From NCBI GenBank assembly GCA_009777635.1, contig WRLK01000015.1:1-52206 (forward strand): a stretch of 52,206 nt of DNA. The letters run 5' to 3'. Below the pieces are notes generated by a model. The model saw only the letters and a program-made list of their open reading frames with translations, searched no databases and was not told the DNA's origin. A program made the translations under genes and the position numbers. Each line of letters starts with the position of its first letter. Position 1 is the first letter of the stretch. This document shows positions 1-8,111 of this stretch, piece by piece. This DNA is from Oscillospiraceae bacterium. GTDB lineage: Bacteria; Bacillota; Clostridia; Oscillospirales; Ruminococcaceae.

Positions 1-1002
1 CGGGCCGCAAGGCTTTGTCGGGGCACGCCGCCGGGCCCCCGGAACCGGCACGCCGTCCCGGCTTGCGGGCCCGTCAAACCCGCCGCCCCTGCGCGGCCTG
101 CCGGTAGCCGCGCCGTATTCGGCGCCGGCCTCGCGCAGCGCGTCGCCCTCGGCGCCGAAAAGCTCCACCGCGAACGGCCCCTCTCCAACACAGCTTGAAT
201 AGGCTTTCATAACGCCGATTACATTGTCAAGCCCCGCGGCCGGAACCCCCGCGCCGATGGGCGCGTAGGCCGCCAGCGTCTGCGAGGACGTCGTGTACGG
301 ATAAATGCCGTAGTCGATATCCCGCAGCGCGCCAAGCTGCGCCTCGAATAATATGTCCTTTCCATCGCGTATGGATGCGGATAAATATCCCGTCGTGTCG
401 GTGATATAAGGGATAAGCTGCGTGCCGTATTCATCCAGCCAGTCCATGATGCCGTCTAAATCCGCTTTACCGGAGACATAGCCTTTCAAGATAAGGCTCT
501 TCCATTCAAGGATATCGGCAAGCTTGGGCCGAAGGGCTTTCAAATCCGCCAAGTCACCGATTCTGATTCCCTTCTTCATATACTTGTCGCCGTAAACGGG
601 CGCGATGCCCCGGCGGGTGGAGCCGTATTTCTTATCGCCGAGCCGCTCCTCCTCGAGTACGTCCTGCATTTTATGGTACGGCAGGCATACGAAGGCTTTG
701 TCGCTGATTTTCAGGTTTTCAGGCGTGACGGCCACGCCTTTTTTCCGAAGCGCCGAAAGCTCGCCGCAAAGATGCTCCAGGTCGATTACCATGCCGCTGC
801 CCATAACATTTACGGCGCCGTCGCGCAGGATTCCGGACGGCAAAAGGTTCAGGGTGAATTTACCCTTCTCGTTGACAACGGTATGCCCGGCGTTGTTGCC
901 GCCCTGATAGCGGCAGATGATATCGTACCCTTCCGACAGCAAATCGACCATGCGGCCTTTTCCCTCGTCGCCCCAGTTGACTCCGACTATAGCGGTAAGC
1001 AT
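1..1002 (-). CDS. purA: Adenylosuccinate synthase, 3' end cut by window edge
   Basis: Joins IMP and aspartate using GTP to form adenylosuccinate, the first committed step to AMP. The frame opens with ATG at 1002 and stays open to base 1 (334 codons). The P-loop-like GDEGKGR lies at residues 11-17, followed by GGNNAGHT, GSTRRGIAPVYGDK, FEAQLGALRDID and GAATGRPRR, all typical of PurA. It is the last visible gene of the glutamate synthase/purine operon, 13 nt after purB. Normally about 420 residues, so roughly 90 are missing. The last 30 codons (positions 1-90) keep the frame and some landmarks (FD, AS-R, GV, TK) but many expected residues are replaced by Gly, Pro or Arg in very GC-rich sequence. 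Sequence error at a contig end is the likeliest cause. Confidence 0.93.
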   Translation of the reverse strand, partial: MLTAIVGVNWGDEGKGRMVDLLSEGYDIICRYQGGNNAGHTVVNEKGKFTLNLLPSGILRDGAVNVMGSGMVIDLEHLCGELSALRKKGVAVTPENLKISDKAFVCLPYHKMQDVLEEERLGDKKYGSTRRGIAPVYGDKYMKKGIRIGDLADLKALRPKLADILEWKSLILKGYVSGKADLDGIMDWLDEYGTQLIPYITDTTGYLSASIRDGKDILFEAQLGALRDIDYGIYPYTTSSQTLAAYAPIGAGVPAAGLDNVIGVMKAYSSCVGEGPFAVELFGAEGDALREAGAEYGAATGRPRRGGGFDGPASRDGVPVPGARRRAPTKPCGP

Positions 1003-1015
1003 AGTATAATCCCCC

Positions 1016-2443
1016 CTACACCGTGATTGTAATGTCCACGCCCAGAAGCTCCCGATTGGCCTCCATGACCGCCCGGGCCTCAGGCAGAAATTCTTCGGTC
1101 TGTTCCTTCGCCCTGCCCGTAAACCGTCCGGGGCGCAACAGGGTATTCATTTCTTCTTCCGTCACGTCAAAGGCTGCATCCGCAAGGATACGGGCAATCA
1201 GGTCGTTCTCCCCGCCGTCCCGCTTTATCTTTTTTACGGCCTCTATCGAGTGCAGCCGCAGCCGCTCATGGAGCGCCTGCCTGTCGCCGCCTTTTTTAAC
1301 GCAGTGCATCAGGATGTTCTCCGTCGCCATAAACGGCAGCTCCTCGTTTAAATGTTTTTCAATCACGTTCGGGTATACGGTAAGCCCGCCCGCTACGTTA
1401 ATATAAAGCGAAAGGATTGCATCGACGGCGAGAAACGCCTCGGGAATCGCGATACGCCTGTTCGCGGAATCATCGAGCGTGCGCTCCAGCCATTGCGCGC
1501 TTGCCGTCAGTGCGGGATTGAGCGTGCCGACCGTCACATACCGGGCAAGGGATGCCATGCGCTCGCTTCTCATCGGGTTTCGCTTGTACGCCATCGCGGA
1601 CGAGCCGACCTGCGTATCCTCAAAGGGCTCGTCAACCTCTTTTAAGTGCGACAGCAGCCGGACGTCGTTTGAAAACTTATACGTGCTCTGCGCGATGCCC
1701 GACAGCACCGACAGCGTGTAGTAATCGACCTTTCTGGAGTATGTCTGCCCGCTGACGGGATATACCTCGTCAAACCCCATTTTTGCGGCTATCTTTTGTT
1801 CCAGCGCCTTTACCTTTTCATGGTCGCCGTCAAATAAGCTAAGGAAGCTTGCCCCGGTGCCGGTAGTCCCCCGGCAGCCAAGCAGTTTCAGGTTACCGAG
1901 GACAAACTCGAGCTGTTCAAGGTCAAGCAGTAAATCCTGAAGCCACAGCGCCGCGCGTTTTCCCACCGTTGTGGGCTGCGCCGCCTGGAAGTGCGTATAC
2001 GCAAGGCAGGGCATAGCTTTGTACCGCTCCGCGAAATCGCACAGCTTCGCGACGGCGTTGACGAGCAGCCTTTTGATATGCAGAAGCGCGGAGCGCTGTA
2101 AAATAATATCGGTGTTGTCGCCCACATAGCAGGACGTCGCGCCGAGATGGATAATCGGCTTGGCGGCGGGGCACTGCTCGCCATAAGCACGGATGTGCGC
2201 CATCACGTCGTGCCGCGTCTCGGCTTCAAGCCGCTCCGCCGCCGCATAGTTGATGTCGGTGATATGCGCTTTCATTTCATCAATTTGCCTGTCGCCGATA
2301 TCAAGCCCAAGCTCCCTCTGGCTTTCAGCAAGGGCAACCCATAGCTTGCGCCATGTGGAAAATTTATTGTCGTCAGAGAAGATGTATTGCATCGTCTTGC
2401 TTGCGTATCTTTTGCACAAGGGGTTTTCATATCTGTTCGGCAT
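1016..2443 (-). CDS. purB: Adenylosuccinate lyase
   Basis: Cleaves fumarate from SAICAR and from adenylosuccinate, acting twice in purine synthesis. It has 475 residues, the normal length. The fumarase/aspartase-superfamily signature SSAMAYKRNP sits at residues 281-290, the THFQAAQPTT segment with the conserved His at 150-159 and GATS at 101-104. The start overlaps the end of purC by 17 nt, so translation is probably coupled. purA follows 13 nt downstream. Product and neighbours agree fully. Confidence 0.97.
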   Translation of the reverse strand: MPNRYENPLCKRYASKTMQYIFSDDNKFSTWRKLWVALAESQRELGLDIGDRQIDEMKAHITDINYAAAERLEAETRHDVMAHIRAYGEQCPAAKPIIHLGATSCYVGDNTDIILQRSALLHIKRLLVNAVAKLCDFAERYKAMPCLAYTHFQAAQPTTVGKRAALWLQDLLLDLEQLEFVLGNLKLLGCRGTTGTGASFLSLFDGDHEKVKALEQKIAAKMGFDEVYPVSGQTYSRKVDYYTLSVLSGIAQSTYKFSNDVRLLSHLKEVDEPFEDTQVGSSAMAYKRNPMRSERMASLARYVTVGTLNPALTASAQWLERTLDDSANRRIAIPEAFLAVDAILSLYINVAGGLTVYPNVIEKHLNEELPFMATENILMHCVKKGGDRQALHERLRLHSIEAVKKIKRDGGENDLIARILADAAFDVTEEEMNTLLRPGRFTGRAKEQTEEFLPEARAVMEANRELLGVDITITV

Positions 2444-3137
2444 TTTGAAGCCTCCTTAGAATCTCCCGGTAACCGTCAAGCACATTGCCAAGATTTTGGC
2501 GGAAACGATCCTTGTCGAGCTTTTGGCCCGTGTCCCCGTCCCAAAGCCGGCAGGAATCCGGGGATATCTCGTCGCACAGGATAATCCTTTCGCCGCATCT
2601 TCCAAACTCCAGCTTGAAATCTATCAGTCTGATACCGGCCTTTGCGAACAACGCGTCCAGCAGCACATGAATCCGGAGCGCCTGCCGGGTTATTTCCGCG
2701 AGCTCCTCCGCAGCTGCAAGCCCGATGGCGGTGATTTGGCTTTCGTTTATCATGGGGTCGCCAAGCACGTCGCTCTTTAAGCAAAACTCCACGACCGTGT
2801 TTTTGAGGGCAGTCCCCTCCGGAACACCGTACTTTTTGGAAAAACCGCCGGCCGCAGTATTCCTGACAATGACCTCTGCCATGACAATTTCCGCTTTCTT
2901 TACAAGGACGGAGGTCTCGTCAACCGCTTGAATCAGGTGCGTTTCGATGCCGTGTTTTGCAAGGTACCTGTAAAGCAGGTTTGAGATTGCGGCGTTCAGC
3001 TTCCCCTTGCCGGAAAGTTCTTCCTTTTTTTCGCCGTTAAAGGCCGTGGCGGTGTCCTTATACCGGATGAGAAGGCTTTTATCACCCGGCCCTTCGTATA
3101 TGATTTTCGATTTGCCCTCGTATAATACGTTACCCAT
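2427..3137 (-). CDS. purC: SAICAR synthetase
   Basis: Phosphoribosylaminoimidazole-succinocarboxamide synthase ligates aspartate to CAIR with ATP. It has 236 residues, the usual single-domain bacterial length. It begins MGNVLYEGKSKIIYEG, the family's typical start, and contains EVIVRNTAAGGFSKKYG and LIDFKLEFG (ATP/substrate binding). It lies 4 nt after the glutamate synthase subunit and overlaps purB. Its substrate comes from glutamine-dependent steps, which fits co-transcription with a glutamine-using enzyme. Confidence 0.97.
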   Translation of the reverse strand: MGNVLYEGKSKIIYEGPGDKSLLIRYKDTATAFNGEKKEELSGKGKLNAAISNLLYRYLAKHGIETHLIQAVDETSVLVKKAEIVMAEVIVRNTAAGGFSKKYGVPEGTALKNTVVEFCLKSDVLGDPMINESQITAIGLAAAEELAEITRQALRIHVLLDALFAKAGIRLIDFKLEFGRCGERIILCDEISPDSCRLWDGDTGQKLDKDRFRQNLGNVLDGYREILRRLQNAEQI

Positions 3138-3141
3138 TTTC

Positions 3142-4647
3142 TTACCTTCCCGCGTGCTTTATGCCTAAAATTTCAAGCTCTTCCCGACCCAGCCCCACGC
3201 CCCGAAGCATAAGCCGGTTGCCCTTCAGGCTTTCGATGGAATTGATTCCCATGCCGCCCATCATTTCCTTGATTTCGTGCTGCCATGCGGTCATCAGGTT
3301 TACAAGGTGTTTATATCCGATATCGGGGTTTAAGCGCTTGACAAGCTCGGGAACCTGCGTCGCGATGCCCCAGTTGCATTTGCCGGCGTGGCAACTCCTG
3401 CAAAGATGGCAGCCAAGCGCGATCAATGCCGCCGATGCGATATACACGCAGTCTGCGCCCAGCGCGACGGCTTTGACAATATCGGCGCTGGAGCGTATGC
3501 TGCCCCCGACAATGATGGATACGTCGTCACGGATTCCTTCGTCGCGCAGGCGCTGGTCGACGCCTGCAAGCGCCAGCTCAATGGGGATGCCCACATGGTC
3601 GCGTATACGCGTCGGCGCGGCGCCCGTTCCGCCGCGAAAGCCGTCGATGGCAATGATATCCGCGCCGCTTCTGGCGATGCCGCTTGCGATGGCGGTGACG
3701 TTATGGACGGCCGCGATCTTGACGATTACCGGCTTTTGATAATCCGTGGCTTCCTTCAGGGAGTAGACAAGCTGCCGCAAATCCTCAATCGAATAGATGT
3801 CGTGGTGCGGCGCGGGTGATATGGCGTCGCTGCCTTCGGGGATCATCCGCGTCCGTGAAATATCGCCGACGATTTTCGTGCCGGGCAGATGCCCTCCGAT
3901 GCCCGGCTTCGCCCCCTGCCCCATTTTGATTTCTATCGCCGCGCCGCTGTTTAAGTATTCGGGGTGAACGCCAAAGCGACCGGACGCAACCTGAACGATC
4001 GTGTTTTTGCCGTACCTGTAAAAATCCTCATGCAGGCCGCCCTCGCCGGTATTGTAATAGATGCCGAGCTCCTCGGCGGTGCGCGCCAGGCTTTCGTGCG
4101 CGTTGTAGCTGATGGAGCCGTAGCTCATGGCCGAGAGCATCACCGGCATTGACAGGGTTAGCTGCGGCGGCAGATTGTTTTGAATCCTGCCGGTTTCACC
4201 GCGTTCTATATCCCGCGGCTTCGCGCCGAGGGATATCCTCGTCTCCATCGGCTCGCGCAGCGGGTCGATGGACGGGTTCGTAACCTGCGAAGCGTTCAAA
4301 AGCATTTTATCAAAATATACCGGGTAATCTTCGGGGTTACCCATGCTCGACAATAGCACGCCGCCGCTTCCGGCCTGCCTGTAGATTTCATTGATGGTTT
4401 TTCCGTTCCAGTTTACATTCTGTTTATAAGTATTGCCGCTTTCCGCAATTTTCAAGGCGCGGGTGGGGCATAGCGAAACGCAGCGGTGGCAGTTTACGCA
4501 TTTGGCGTCGTCGCAAACTACCTTGTTCGCTTCCGGCAGGTATTCATGCGCTTCGTTCGCGCATTGGCGTTCACAGGCGCGGCAGGTGATGCATCTGTCG
4601 GAGTTCCTTATGATTTCATAATCGGGATAAATATAATTTACCGCCAT
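3142..4647 (-). CDS. Glutamate synthase FMN/synthase-domain subunit with N-terminal ferredoxin domain
   Basis: Archaeal-type stand-alone central/FMN domain of the glutamate synthase large subunit (GltB2-like, 501 residues). It would use ammonia from the amidotransferase subunit to convert 2-oxoglutarate to glutamate with reduced ferredoxin or a flavoprotein. Residues 19-29 and 50-60 carry two CxxCxxCxxxC clusters for 4Fe-4S centres. The middle has GQGAKPGIGGHLPG and GGTGAAPTRI (FMN/substrate binding). CHLCRSCHAGKCNWG near residues 410-425 resembles the 3Fe-4S site. The ATG shares one base with the upstream stop (TAATG). No GXGXG domain gene and no beta subunit are adjacent, so the complex must be completed elsewhere or the role differs. 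Confidence 0.9.
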   Translation of the reverse strand: MAVNYIYPDYEIIRNSDRCITCRACERQCANEAHEYLPEANKVVCDDAKCVNCHRCVSLCPTRALKIAESGNTYKQNVNWNGKTINEIYRQAGSGGVLLSSMGNPEDYPVYFDKMLLNASQVTNPSIDPLREPMETRISLGAKPRDIERGETGRIQNNLPPQLTLSMPVMLSAMSYGSISYNAHESLARTAEELGIYYNTGEGGLHEDFYRYGKNTIVQVASGRFGVHPEYLNSGAAIEIKMGQGAKPGIGGHLPGTKIVGDISRTRMIPEGSDAISPAPHHDIYSIEDLRQLVYSLKEATDYQKPVIVKIAAVHNVTAIASGIARSGADIIAIDGFRGGTGAAPTRIRDHVGIPIELALAGVDQRLRDEGIRDDVSIIVGGSIRSSADIVKAVALGADCVYIASAALIALGCHLCRSCHAGKCNWGIATQVPELVKRLNPDIGYKHLVNLMTAWQHEIKEMMGGMGINSIESLKGNRLMLRGVGLGREELEILGIKHAGR

Positions 4648-5738
4648 TACGCCTCACCCCCGTTTTTGCAAACGATGACCGGCTGCCCGCCCCCGGGCGC
4701 CCATACCGTGTCGAGATTCGGCTCAATAATACGGATAGCTGCTTCCTCGCTTGCGATATATACCTTTTCATCCTTTTCGCCGACCACCATGCTCCGCAGC
4801 TTCAGTCTGTCATTTAATGCCATCAGCCCGCCCTCGAAGCCGACAAGGATTGAAAAGGGGCCGGTGATGAGCTGCGCGCTGAACATAACGCGCAGATATT
4901 CATGGGCCTTTTGCTCTTCGGATGTCATATGCTCAATAGTCTGCCAGAACGGGGCGGCGATGACGGTCGCGATTTCCTCCAGCGTAAGCCTTTTTTTCCT
5001 ATGTAAATAATCGATGATATAGGCGATGACCTCGGTGTCGGTCTTAAGCGTGCATTTATAGCCGTACATTTCGATTGCGCGCCGGTTTGCATCATAAGAG
5101 GAAATTTCTCCGTTATGCACCACGGAATAATCAAGAAGCGCGAAGGGATGGGCGCCGCCCCACCAGCCCGGCGTGTTTGTCGGGTAACGCCCGTGGGCCG
5201 TAAAGCACCAGCCTTCATATTCTTCAAGCCGGTAAAAGCGCCCGACGTCCTCGGGGAACCCGACCGCCTTGAACACTCCCATATCCTTTCCGCTGGAAAA
5301 CACATAGGCGCCGTCAATCCTGGTGTTGACGCGGAACACGCATTGGGCCGCAAACTCCCGCTCGTCGAGCTGGCTGTCGGCAAGCCTTGTGGGCAGCGGC
5401 GTGACAAAGTATCGCCAGATAAGCGGCTCATCGGTGATTTGTTTCATTTTTCTCGTCGGGATTTTGGAAAGGTTGATGATGTCAAAATGCCGTTCTAAAA
5501 ACTCCTCGCACTCTTTTTTCGCTAAAACGGAATCGTAGAATATATGAAAGGCGTAATAATCTTTGTACTCCGGGTAAATTCCGTATGCCGCAAAGCCGCC
5601 GCCAAGCCCGTTCGAGCGGTCGTGCATGATCGCGATGGATTCTATGACCGCCTCGCCGCTCATGCGCCGGCCCGACCTGTCGATGATACCCGATATGGCG
5701 CAGCCGGATGGTATCCGTACTTGTCCCTCGCGCTGCAT
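4647..5738 (-). CDS. Class II glutamine amidotransferase subunit of split glutamate synthase
   Basis: GltB1-like amidotransferase (363 residues) that releases ammonia from glutamine. The presumed nucleophile is Cys13 in GCAISGII, so a 12-residue propeptide must be removed. Further family landmarks are RSNGLGGGFAAYGIYPEYKDYYA, the WCFTAHGRYPTNTPGWWGGAHPF region and LDYSVVHNGEISSYDANRR, typical of Ntn-hydrolase glutaminase domains. First gene of the operon, with a good AGGAGG-like site before ATG 5738. A promoter and long leader hairpin lie upstream. Assigned by motif reading; partner identity inferred from the following gene. Confidence 0.88.
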   Translation of the reverse strand: MQREGQVRIPSGCAISGIIDRSGRRMSGEAVIESIAIMHDRSNGLGGGFAAYGIYPEYKDYYAFHIFYDSVLAKKECEEFLERHFDIINLSKIPTRKMKQITDEPLIWRYFVTPLPTRLADSQLDEREFAAQCVFRVNTRIDGAYVFSSGKDMGVFKAVGFPEDVGRFYRLEEYEGWCFTAHGRYPTNTPGWWGGAHPFALLDYSVVHNGEISSYDANRRAIEMYGYKCTLKTDTEVIAYIIDYLHRKKRLTLEEIATVIAAPFWQTIEHMTSEEQKAHEYLRVMFSAQLITGPFSILVGFEGGLMALNDRLKLRSMVVGEKDEKVYIASEEAAIRIIEPNLDTVWAPGGGQPVIVCKNGGEA

Positions 5739-5762
5739 ATTACAAACCTCCTAAATCACAAT

Positions 5763-5827
5763 AAAGGCGTCCACCACATGATGCACTGAAAGCCGGCCGG
5801 CTCCTGCACCATCTGATGAACGCCTTT
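5763..5827 (-). promoter_or_regulatory. Long leader hairpin of the glutamate synthase/purine operon
   Basis: Two 23-nt arms, starting AAAGGCGT on one side and ending ACGCCTTT on the other, pair almost completely, with G-U pairs and one mismatch. They enclose a second small palindrome (AGCCGGCCGGCT). The structure begins about 30 nt after the predicted transcription start and ends 25 nt before the amidotransferase ATG. No strong T-run follows, so it is not a plain terminator. It may be an RNA regulatory element or a mRNA stabiliser. It matches no riboswitch class I know. Confidence 0.6.
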
Positions 5828-5863
5828 GTTCAATCTTAAAGTTTATATCAAAATACAAGAATC

Positions 5864-5892
5864 ATAATACAGCATAGACGCTTCATTGTCAA
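5864..5892 (-). promoter_or_regulatory. SigA-type promoter of glutamate synthase/purine operon
   Basis: On the minus strand TTGACA (5892-5887) and TATTAT (5869-5864) are separated by exactly 17 nt. Transcription would start near 5857, giving a leader of about 120 nt that contains the long hairpin. Confidence 0.75.
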
Positions 5893-5955
5893 GATATATT
5901 TCCTTCATTGCATTGCGTTCATTGCATTGCATGTGTGATAGAACACAAATAATAA

Positions 5956-5984
5956 AAAGTACTGCTGAAATTCAGCAGTACTTT
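5956..5984 (-). terminator. Terminator of the HTH gene
   Basis: Perfect 12-bp stem, AAAGTACTGCTG paired with CAGCAGTACTTT, a few bases past the stop of the minus-strand HTH gene. On that strand it is followed by TTATT, a short T-rich tail. Confidence 0.7.
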
Positions 5985-5988
5985 AAGA

Positions 5989-6618
5989 TTAATCGTATGG
6001 CAAATATGAAATAATCTGCTTTCTTGGCATGTCCAGTTCTTTGCTTATATCATTAATTGTTTTCCCAGCAAGAAACATTTTGCGTATCACAGCCCCCATT
6101 ACAGACGCGTAATGCCCTTTGGAGATGAGCGTTCTTCTTATACGCTGCTCGGAAAGCCCGAACTTTCTTGCTGTTTGTTTTATGGTTTTGACTTCTAAAT
6201 AATACTCGCAAATCTCGTTGGACAGTTCATCTTCACCCGCAGGGAATGAAGCGAGTTTTTTTGTCATTGAATCAATATAGAACCTAAATCCCTGGCTATC
6301 CACTGTCCCCAATTTCGTTTTTTTATAATGGTAAATTCCATCATGATCCAGGCGCAGGGCATCAACCGATGCAAAGCTCCCATCTTGTTGTTTGATGCAA
6401 ATCCCGATAAAGCGATCCTGATTCTTGCCAATAACATACGGTTTTGTCAACCAAAGCATTTCGGAACATTGTTGCAGATTTTGCGGATTATGGTACAACA
6501 AAAAAACACCCCATTCACATCTTTTCCTGTATAATAAGTGTTTGATTGCAAGGAATTTGTTGCATATAGAAATTTTGCGGAACAGCTGATTTTGCATTTC
6601 AATAAACCATTTCCCCAT
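5989..6618 (-). CDS. Small protein with two C-terminal helix-turn-helix segments
   Basis: Not assigned to a named family. It has 209 residues. The C-terminal third contains two tandem HTH-like stretches: TIKQTARKFGLSEQRIRR near residues 146-163, and TINDISKELDMPRKQII near 188-204, resembling resolvase or sigma-70 region-4 type recognition helices. The N-terminal part (about 1-130) has no motif I recognise. The start is uncertain: ATG 6618 has a weak ribosome site and an in-frame ATG follows seven codons later. It stands alone and AT-rich beside a ParB-like remnant, which suggests mobile-element origin. Confidence 0.6.
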   Translation of the reverse strand: MGKWFIEMQNQLFRKISICNKFLAIKHLLYRKRCEWGVFLLYHNPQNLQQCSEMLWLTKPYVIGKNQDRFIGICIKQQDGSFASVDALRLDHDGIYHYKKTKLGTVDSQGFRFYIDSMTKKLASFPAGEDELSNEICEYYLEVKTIKQTARKFGLSEQRIRRTLISKGHYASVMGAVIRKMFLAGKTINDISKELDMPRKQIISYLPYD

Positions 6619-6741
6619 ATATCATGATTACTATTTTCTAATTTTTTATTATGTTAGATAAAATATTCCTTAATTTTTCTAAATGGTTTTCATTCAATCC
6701 GGAAAAATTTTGATTATACCAATATACTTTTTTATAAATTC

Positions 6742-6873
6742 TCTAGCAATACTTTAGGCGATGTCGGCAAGCATTCCATTGATATTGTCGGGGAACGTAA
6801 CGGCATGAACGCCAAACAGGTACATCGGTATATCCGCTTAAACTTGAAAAGGGTGGTGAAGTGTGCAGGGTAA
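6742..6873 (+). pseudogene. Fragment of ParB/Spo0J-like partition protein
   Basis: An open stretch without start codon reads VGKHSIDIVGERNGMN, then AKQVHRYIRL. This matches the HTH part of ParB-family proteins (recognition helix followed by QVxRYIRL). It diverges after IRL and ends at TAA 6871. Only about 40 residues remain, so it is a remnant of a plasmid or conjugative-element gene. The rest of 6619-7076 holds only promoters and palindromes. Confidence 0.5.
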
Positions 6874-6887
6874 AGCCTGCACTTTTT
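6863..6887 (+). terminator. Rho-independent terminator
   Basis: GTGCAGG and CCTGCAC pair around a 6-nt loop and TTTTT follows directly. It ends the ParB-like remnant. Confidence 0.7.
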
Positions 6888-6993
6888 ACTTTTGGGGTAA
6901 ATTATTTCGGATTACTGTCAAAATTTCTTGTTTTACATGACTCTCCGTGGCTTTTTGCAAACTTTGTTAACAACTTTAATATGATATAATGTA

Positions 6994-7052
6994 TTGACAT
7001 ATGGACTGCTTTTATGGTATTATTTTTTTATTGTTGGCAATAAAAAAATAAT
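6994..7052 (+). promoter_or_regulatory. Promoter and AT-rich palindrome before sugar-catabolic operon
   Basis: TTGACA (6994) and TATTAT (7018) are spaced 18 nt. A perfect 15-bp inverted repeat of almost only A/T (ATTATTTTTTTATTG, loop TTGG, then its complement; 7019-7052) overlaps the -10 box and the probable start site. It could be an operator or a leader hairpin. The first ATG follows at 7077. Confidence 0.5.
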
Positions 7053-7076
7053 TGAAACTTTAAACGGGGTTGTGTC

Positions 7077-8093
7077 ATGTCAAAACTTGGGATTTGCGTG
7101 ATTGGTTCCGGTCGTGCCGGAATGATTCACGCGGAGAATTTTGCGAAAAATATCCCCGGCTCGCGCCTTGTGGCGATGGTTGACCCGGTGGAGGAGACGG
7201 CGCGGAGTGCGTGTGCTAAACTTGGGATTGATACATACTACACCGATTACCGGCAGGCGCTGGAAAACAAAGACATTGGTGCGATGATAATTGTAACGCC
7301 GACCCGGTTTCACCTTGAAATTGCGGTAGCGGCGGCAAGTGCGGGCAAACATATCCTGTGTGAAAAGCCGATGGCGATGACAGAGGATGAGTGCCGTCAG
7401 ATGATTGACGCGGCGGAGAAAAACAAGGTTACGCTGCAAATTGGCTTTATGCGCCGGTTTGATAGCAGCTTTATGCGCGCCAAGGAGATTGTCGGGCGCG
7501 GCGATATCGGCGACGTTGTGATGGTGCGCTCCAATACACGCGGACCAAGCATACCGCAGCCGTGGATGTATGATTTAAAGGCATCAAACGGGCCGCTTGC
7601 CGAGGTGTGCAGCCACGACATCGACACGCTGCGGTGGTTCGCCGGAAGTGAATTCAAAACGGTCTACGCCATCGGCGGCAACTACCGCTCACCCGGCGCG
7701 AAACAGGATTTCCCCGATTTCTACGACAACGTGGCGCTTGTCGCAAGCTTTGAAAACGGCATGCAGGGCATGATTGACGGCGCGCAGGGCGTAGGTTACG
7801 CCTATGACGCACGGGTCGAGGTGCTCGGTACAAAGGGCTGCGTGTTTATCGGCGGGCTGAATGACGATGCAGTGGTCGCCTGCACGGCGGATTCAAAGCA
7901 GGCGGCCTACCCGCTGGTGGCAAGCTGGATGCAGTTATTCCGGCAGGCGTATTTAAACGAGGATTTGGCGTTTGTCGAAAGCGCCCTCACCGGCGCGCCC
8001 GCAAAAGTAACCGGACACGACGGCCTGATGGCTGTCAAGGTGGTCGGCGCGGGTAACGTCTCCATCACGGAAAAGCGAATTGTTACGCTGTAG
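7077..8093 (+). CDS. Gfo/Idh/MocA-family NAD(P)-dependent oxidoreductase (inositol-dehydrogenase-like)
   Basis: 338 residues, normal for the family. It has the N-terminal Rossmann motif GSGRAGMIHAENF (9-21), the catalytic-lysine motif CEKPMAM near residue 95 and the substrate-site CSHDIDTLRWF near 180. In that motif the usual Asp of D-x-x-x-H is a Glu four residues before the His (EVCSH). Most similar in feel to IolG-type inositol or scyllo-inositol dehydrogenases, but the substrate cannot be fixed from sequence. First gene of a four-gene operon with a zinc dehydrogenase, an FGGY kinase and a shikimate-dehydrogenase-like protein. Confidence 0.88.
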   Translation: MSKLGICVIGSGRAGMIHAENFAKNIPGSRLVAMVDPVEETARSACAKLGIDTYYTDYRQALENKDIGAMIIVTPTRFHLEIAVAAASAGKHILCEKPMAMTEDECRQMIDAAEKNKVTLQIGFMRRFDSSFMRAKEIVGRGDIGDVVMVRSNTRGPSIPQPWMYDLKASNGPLAEVCSHDIDTLRWFAGSEFKTVYAIGGNYRSPGAKQDFPDFYDNVALVASFENGMQGMIDGAQGVGYAYDARVEVLGTKGCVFIGGLNDDAVVACTADSKQAAYPLVASWMQLFRQAYLNEDLAFVESALTGAPAKVTGHDGLMAVKVVGAGNVSITEKRIVTL

Positions 8094-8111
8094 AAAAGGG
8101 GTTTGCGGTAT

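Noticed and set aside
2147-2780. Several plus-strand ORFs of 60-100 codons across the purine genes, and similar ones opposite most long genes
   Set aside because: They mirror the codon pattern of the real genes on the other strand, lack ribosome sites and contain no recognisable domains.
5763-5827. Leader hairpin as a simple terminator
   Set aside because: No T-run follows and the coding region starts only 25 nt later; five tightly packed genes downstream need transcription.
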